A stretch of DNA of 64,000 bases. Source: Okapia johnstoni. Lineage: Eukaryota > Chordata > Mammalia > Artiodactyla > Giraffidae. The notes beneath the pieces were generated by a model, which saw only the letters and a program-made list of their open reading frames with translations, did no database searches and was not told the origin of the DNA. Shown here in pieces: positions 60,601 to 64,000 of this stretch (position 1 is the stretch's first letter; every line of letters starts with the position of its first letter). A program made the translations under genes and the position numbers. Where the stretch lies: assembly GCA_024291935.2 (NCBI GenBank), contig CM044306.1, positions 24,325,501-24,389,500 of the forward strand, in the 5' to 3' direction.

Positions 60601-61613
60601 CTGATCTGAAATGCTATCCTGCCTGTACTGCTTTCTGTCTGCACTGCGGCATTCAATGTCGTATAAATACACACACCACAGAGTCTCAAGAGGGTAGCTC
60701 ATGTCTCAGAGATGCCCCCGTACCAGGCTTTGGGGGACAGAACCATTCATTTACACTCTATCCCCTTTCATGGGGAGTTCTCAAAGTTCACGTCACTGCA
60801 CTTCAAACCCTAGGTGTTAAATTCCCAAGGGTCAGGCTGGGAGGTCTGTGCAAGCGAGAAAAGACTATCCAAGCTGCTCCCTAGTCTCTACCAGGAAGTT
60901 TCTGTCTGTGTCAAACGAGGTAAACATAACAACACTTCCTGGGGAGCTGTGAGGAACACTCAGTCTGGGCAAGGTAAAAAATCTAGTGGCTAGGGACCAG
61001 CTGGGTAGGACCAAAAATCAAAATAGAAATGTCTGTGGCACAGGGGTGGTAAAAGAATCCTCATCTGAAAATATACCCAAGGAGACTGTCTCATACCACT
61101 AAGAAGGTTCCATGTTTTCAAGTCTTCATCAATGAAAGTGGAAGGTAGGACCTCACAGTATCTACCCAGAAATGGAGCCAGGCACCCCCACCCCCCACAG
61201 GTTCCCCAAGACCCTTACCAAGGATACGTCATCCAGGATGAGCCCAAAGGTCGCTGCTCGCTCTGTGAGGTCATCGCTCACCTGTCTGGAGACCAGCTCT
61301 CTCTGGGTGATCAGTTCTCCAGCATCAAAGCGAGCCTGGTTACAAGGGAAGGCAGAGGAGCCAGTCATGATTGAGAAGAAGTAGAATCCCAATCAGTCAT
61401 CACCAAGCTCTTCCTGCTACCGAGTGCGCTCTTGGGGGCTGGGCTCGAGGCCGAGGCCCTGCTCACTCACCACCACGGACTTGAGGATCTCTGTAGTGAT
61501 GGACGGCAGCACGCGCTCATCGTAGTCCTCTCCAATGCTGGTGAAGATGCGAGGAAGCTGACTAGCAACCGGCCGGAAGAGGATGCGTAGGGTGATGTTG
61601 ACGTTCTGTAGAT
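57434..61613 (-). CDS. PHB1: Prohibitin 1 gene, partial (coding exons 4-7)
   Basis: This is the 3' part of the prohibitin 1 gene. PHB1 pairs with PHB2 in a ring complex of the mitochondrial inner membrane that scaffolds proteases and supports cristae and respiratory-chain stability; nuclear and signalling roles are also reported. The four joined exons encode residues 84 (part) to 272 of a 272-residue family protein, covering the second half of the SPFH/PHB domain, the helical coiled-coil region (about 177-211) and the C-terminus ending LLQLPQ. No difference from the human protein was noticed by eye. All introns are GT-AG: intron 6 about 1350 bp, intron 5 about 2126 bp, intron 4 only 135 bp. 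The N-terminal membrane anchor and start codon are in exons beyond the right edge, so the gene is cut by the window, not broken. Confidence 0.97.
57647..58996 (-). other. PHB1: PHB1 intron 6
   Basis: This 1350 bp GT-AG intron contains a poly(A) run near 58360 and a weak MIR-like stretch around 58265-58345. No exon or RNA gene is recognised. Confidence 0.9.
58997..59092 (-). CDS. PHB1: PHB1 coding exon 6
   Basis: The exon is 96 nt (32 codons), phase 0 at both ends, with a CTTAG acceptor and a GTGAGT donor. It encodes residues 171-202, from [10 protein letters not shown] to ARFVVEK. This is the charged helix that enters the coiled coil used for assembly with PHB2. Confidence 0.97.
59093..61218 (-). 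other. PHB1: PHB1 intron 5
   Basis: This intron is about 2.1 kb and consists of unique sequence with no clear young transposon. No additional exon with a plausible acceptor, frame and donor was recognised; its ORFs are chance frames. Confidence 0.88.
61219..61335 (-). CDS. PHB1: PHB1 coding exon 5
   Basis: The exon is 117 nt (39 codons), phase 0 at both ends, flanked by a CCAG acceptor and a GTAAGG donor. It encodes residues 132-170, from [10 protein letters not shown] to LILDDVSL, the end of the SPFH domain. It is separated from exon 4 by a short 135 bp intron. Confidence 0.97.
61471..61613 (-). CDS. PHB1: PHB1 coding exon 4
   Basis: The exon is 143 nt. It opens after a CCCTCAG acceptor with the last two bases of an Asp codon, then reads [10 protein letters not shown] and ends at KSVV before a GTGAGT donor. 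It encodes residues 84(part)-131, the core of the SPFH domain. Length and phase close exactly (2 + 141 nt), and the next exon starts in phase 0. The preceding exon must end in G to complete the Asp codon; it is not within 61614-64000. Confidence 0.97.
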
Positions 61614-62079
61614 CTGAGGGCAGGGCACAAATGCTGGAGTTAAAAATACAAATCACATGCCCTCCTATGACCTCCCCTATGCCAATCTGCTACCATTTAT
61701 AAGTAAAGTTGTTGATTAACAAACCCTTCAAGGTGAGGTGCACAGGTTCATGGTTTCTTTGGAGAGAACTCAACAGAGCACCAGCGCTAATAACTTCCCA
61801 AAGGATTCTGGTGATGACAGCTTTTCCGTGTCCTGAATGCCCTCTGACATGAGCAAATTCAGATTATAGGTCTAGTAGGTGCCGTGGAATCTCTGCAATA
61901 CCAAGTATTTTAAGCAAAGAGATAGGCCAATGCCAAGAATTCTAGGATAAGGCCTCTCCAAGGCCAGGTAAATGTGGCTGAAGGCGGGAGTATGCCTCGG
62001 AGAGGTGACTGTGGGTCCAGTGGACTAGCAGTCCTGGGCCTGGCTGCCGCCTCAGCTCTGATGTTTACTTATTACGCGG

Positions 62080-62200
62080 CCTCACTGAGCCTTAGCCTCT
62101 CTCAGCTTATTTCCTCATCTGTAAGAACGGGGATGATATCATCTGCCTTCCAGGCATGTTAGGGAAAACTGAAGGAGGAAACAGATATAAAAGCACTCTG
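62080..62200 (+). mobile_element. MIR element core
   Basis: CTTAGCCTCTCTCAGCTTAT and TTCCTCATCTGTAAGAACGG are the conserved MIR 3' core. Confidence 0.65.
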
Positions 62201-63272
62201 TCAAATATGCAACAGAGGTGAAGGCTTATCAGACTCATTGAGAGGCCGCTTCTCATTACCAGTCAAAGGACCCAGGGAATTACAACTTCCCCCGACAATC
62301 CAGTTGAGCTTGGAGCTGAGGCACTGCTTGCAGTCATCAACAATATGGACTAAGTGCCCATGAGATGAGTTCTGAACCAGGCACCAGGGTGGGAAATGGT
62401 TATACACGTGCTCGTTAAGGCTTTTAAGTTAAAATAAGATGTTTCTTAATGAACCCCACCCCACCGTTGATTTCCTCTGATGTAGTAGGCAGGCCAGACC
62501 CTTTACAGGAGGCTCGTCCTCTCCCTCGTTGAGAGAAACAGGACAGATTAGACAATACCCTGTCGTCTCCACTGTCGAACACACTTCTCATTTTCAAGCA
62601 CCAGCACAGACACCCGTTCCTCACAGTTCCCCTTTGCTCCCCTACATGCTGCATTCACCATGCCCCGTTCTTAATGCCTGTCCACGTCTGTCTCCCTAGC
62701 TAGATAGAGCTCCTAAAGGCTCCTGCTTTACTCATCGCTGAACTACCCCACCCTCCGACCCAGCACAAAGCCTAACACTACTACAGAAAGCAAACATCTG
62801 CCGAGGACCTGCAACATCCAAGTGATCCTCTCCTCCCGCACAGAAAGGTCACAGCCGAGCCAGCATCTGCTGTGCCATTCTCTGTCGTGCACCTTTGTGT
62901 GTACGATGCGGGGGGAGAACCGTGACAGCAATTCATTTCAGGCTCCAACTAGGGAGTCAGTGGCACGTCAGACGCCAGATTGCTCTCAGGGACATGGGCC
63001 TTGGCCCAGGAGGTAACAGTGTGAGGGCAGCACTGCTGGAAACATAGGCCTTGGCAAGCAAGAGAAAGGGTAAGTCAGCTGTGAAGGCAATCACAACGGC
63101 TGGAGATCAGTTTACAGTCACCCTGGAGGAACAAGAACTGATGGGAAGGGTCAACCAAGAGAGAGAGCAAAGGCACACTCAGATTTCTTTAAAACTGGAT
63201 TGCTATGCACCTATTGAAATATATCTGTTCACTTCTCTAAATTTGTACAGTTTTGTGTGTATCTTGAATATA

Positions 63273-63918
63273 CAGGCACACCTCATTAAATCATGCTTTG
63301 CGTACACCGTATTTCCTACAAATTGAAGGGCCAGGGCAACACTGTATCAAGCAAGTTTATCACCACCATTTTTCTAACAGCACCTGCTCACTTCATGTCT
63401 GTGTCACATTTTAAAAAATATTTATTTGGGTGATTTGGGTCTTAGTTGTGGCACGCGGGTTCTTTTGCTAAGATACGGGTACTCTCTAGTTGTGGCTCGT
63501 GTGCAGCCTTAGTTGTGGGATCTTAGTTCACTGACTGGGGATCGAACTGGTATCCCCTGCATTGCAAGGCAGATTCTTAACTACCAATAAAGTCTCTGAG
63601 TTACATTTTGGTAACTCTTACAATATTCCAAATTTTCCTAATATTATTACATTCATTATGGTGATCTGTGATGTTACTACTATAATTCACTGAAGGCTCA
63701 GATGATGGTTAGCAATTTTTAGCCATAAAGTATTTTTTAATCACGGTATGTACACTGTTTCTTTAGAGATAAAGCTATTGCACCTGTAATAGGATACAGT
63801 ATGGGATAAACATCTATATGCACTGGGAAACAAAAATATTTGTGTGACTCGCTTTATTACAACATTTGCTTTGTTGCAGGGGTCTAGAACCGAACTCACA
63901 TCTCTTGAGGCATGCTTG
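63273..63918. mobile_element. Tigger-like DNA transposon, interrupted
   Basis: The left end CAGGCACACCTCATT pairs with the reverse of the right end (CAAGCATGCCTCAAG). Both are flanked by TA. The inside phrases AATTGAAGGGCCAGGGCAAC and ATGGTGATCTGTGATG are familiar from a mammalian Tigger family. A CHR SINE interrupts it, and no transposase frame survives. Confidence 0.75.
63413..63600 (-). mobile_element. CHR-type SINE nested in the Tigger-like element
   Basis: AATATTTATTTGGGTGATTT to CTTAACTACCAATAAAGTCT, minus orientation. TCACATTTT on the left and TTACATTTT on the right are probable target copies. Confidence 0.85.
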
Positions 63919-64000
63919 TATATTTCTTTCTCTGTAGCCATATAAAACTCTTCAGGAAAAATATTTAGGGAAGTTCAATCCATTCTGGATCCCACAGCAC

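Larger units (their letters stand above)
61614..64000 (-). other. PHB1: PHB1 intron 3 (partial)
   Basis: This is intronic sequence upstream of exon 4. The residues expected in exon 3, just before Asp84, are not encoded here, so the intron is at least 2.4 kb. It holds a MIR-like stretch (about 62080-62200) and a Tigger-like DNA transposon split by a CHR SINE (63273-63918). Confidence 0.85.

Overview
The window is mammalian nuclear DNA from a ruminant, almost certainly a bovid. The evidence is the repeat content: BovB (RTE) LINE pieces, tRNA-Glu-derived Bov-tA/Bov-A SINEs, CHR-type SINEs and ruminant L1 3' ends throughout, together with spliced genes and a CpG island. There is no bacterial or phage gene organisation, and most open reading frames are chance or repeat-derived.

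The only protein-coding gene seen directly is prohibitin 1 (PHB1) on the minus strand. Its last four coding exons (4 to 7) lie at 61613-61471, 61335-61219, 59092-58997 and 57646-57434. All have canonical splice sites and encode residues 84(part) to 272 with no difference from the human protein as I recall it. The 3' UTR runs to a poly(A) signal at 56540-56535. Exons 1-3 lie beyond the right edge.

A CpG island at about 25600-26760 is a housekeeping-type promoter, with GC boxes, two NRF1-like palindromes and a (GCC)11 tract. A good minus-strand splice donor follows at 26069. In human 17q21.33 the neighbour of PHB1, in the same orientation, is ZNF652, whose first exon is noncoding. I therefore infer that the island is the ZNF652 promoter and exon 1 and that bases 1-26069 are its first intron; no ZNF652 coding exon is present. 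Bases 26800-56500 are then the intergenic interval.

Layout: 1-26 kb is AT-rich putative intron with BovB, L1, SINE and DNA-transposon insertions, several with visible target-site duplications (TSDs). 25.6-26.8 kb is the CpG island, followed by a Z-DNA-prone repeat and a homeodomain-core cluster. 27-57 kb is intergenic, with old MIR/L2 copies, a decayed C2H2 zinc-finger sequence (35.5-35.9 kb), a 1.3 kb minisatellite (41-42.3 kb), nested L1/mariner/BovB (43 kb) and an ERV LTR (52.7-53.3 kb). 56.5-64 kb is PHB1, with a SINE-interrupted Tigger-like element in intron 3.

I found no convincing previously undescribed system. The items most worth a second look are the higher-order minisatellite, the zinc-finger relic, two SINEs that used the same target site, a tail-only retrotransposition scar, and the promoter-proximal (GCC)n and Z-DNA tracts.
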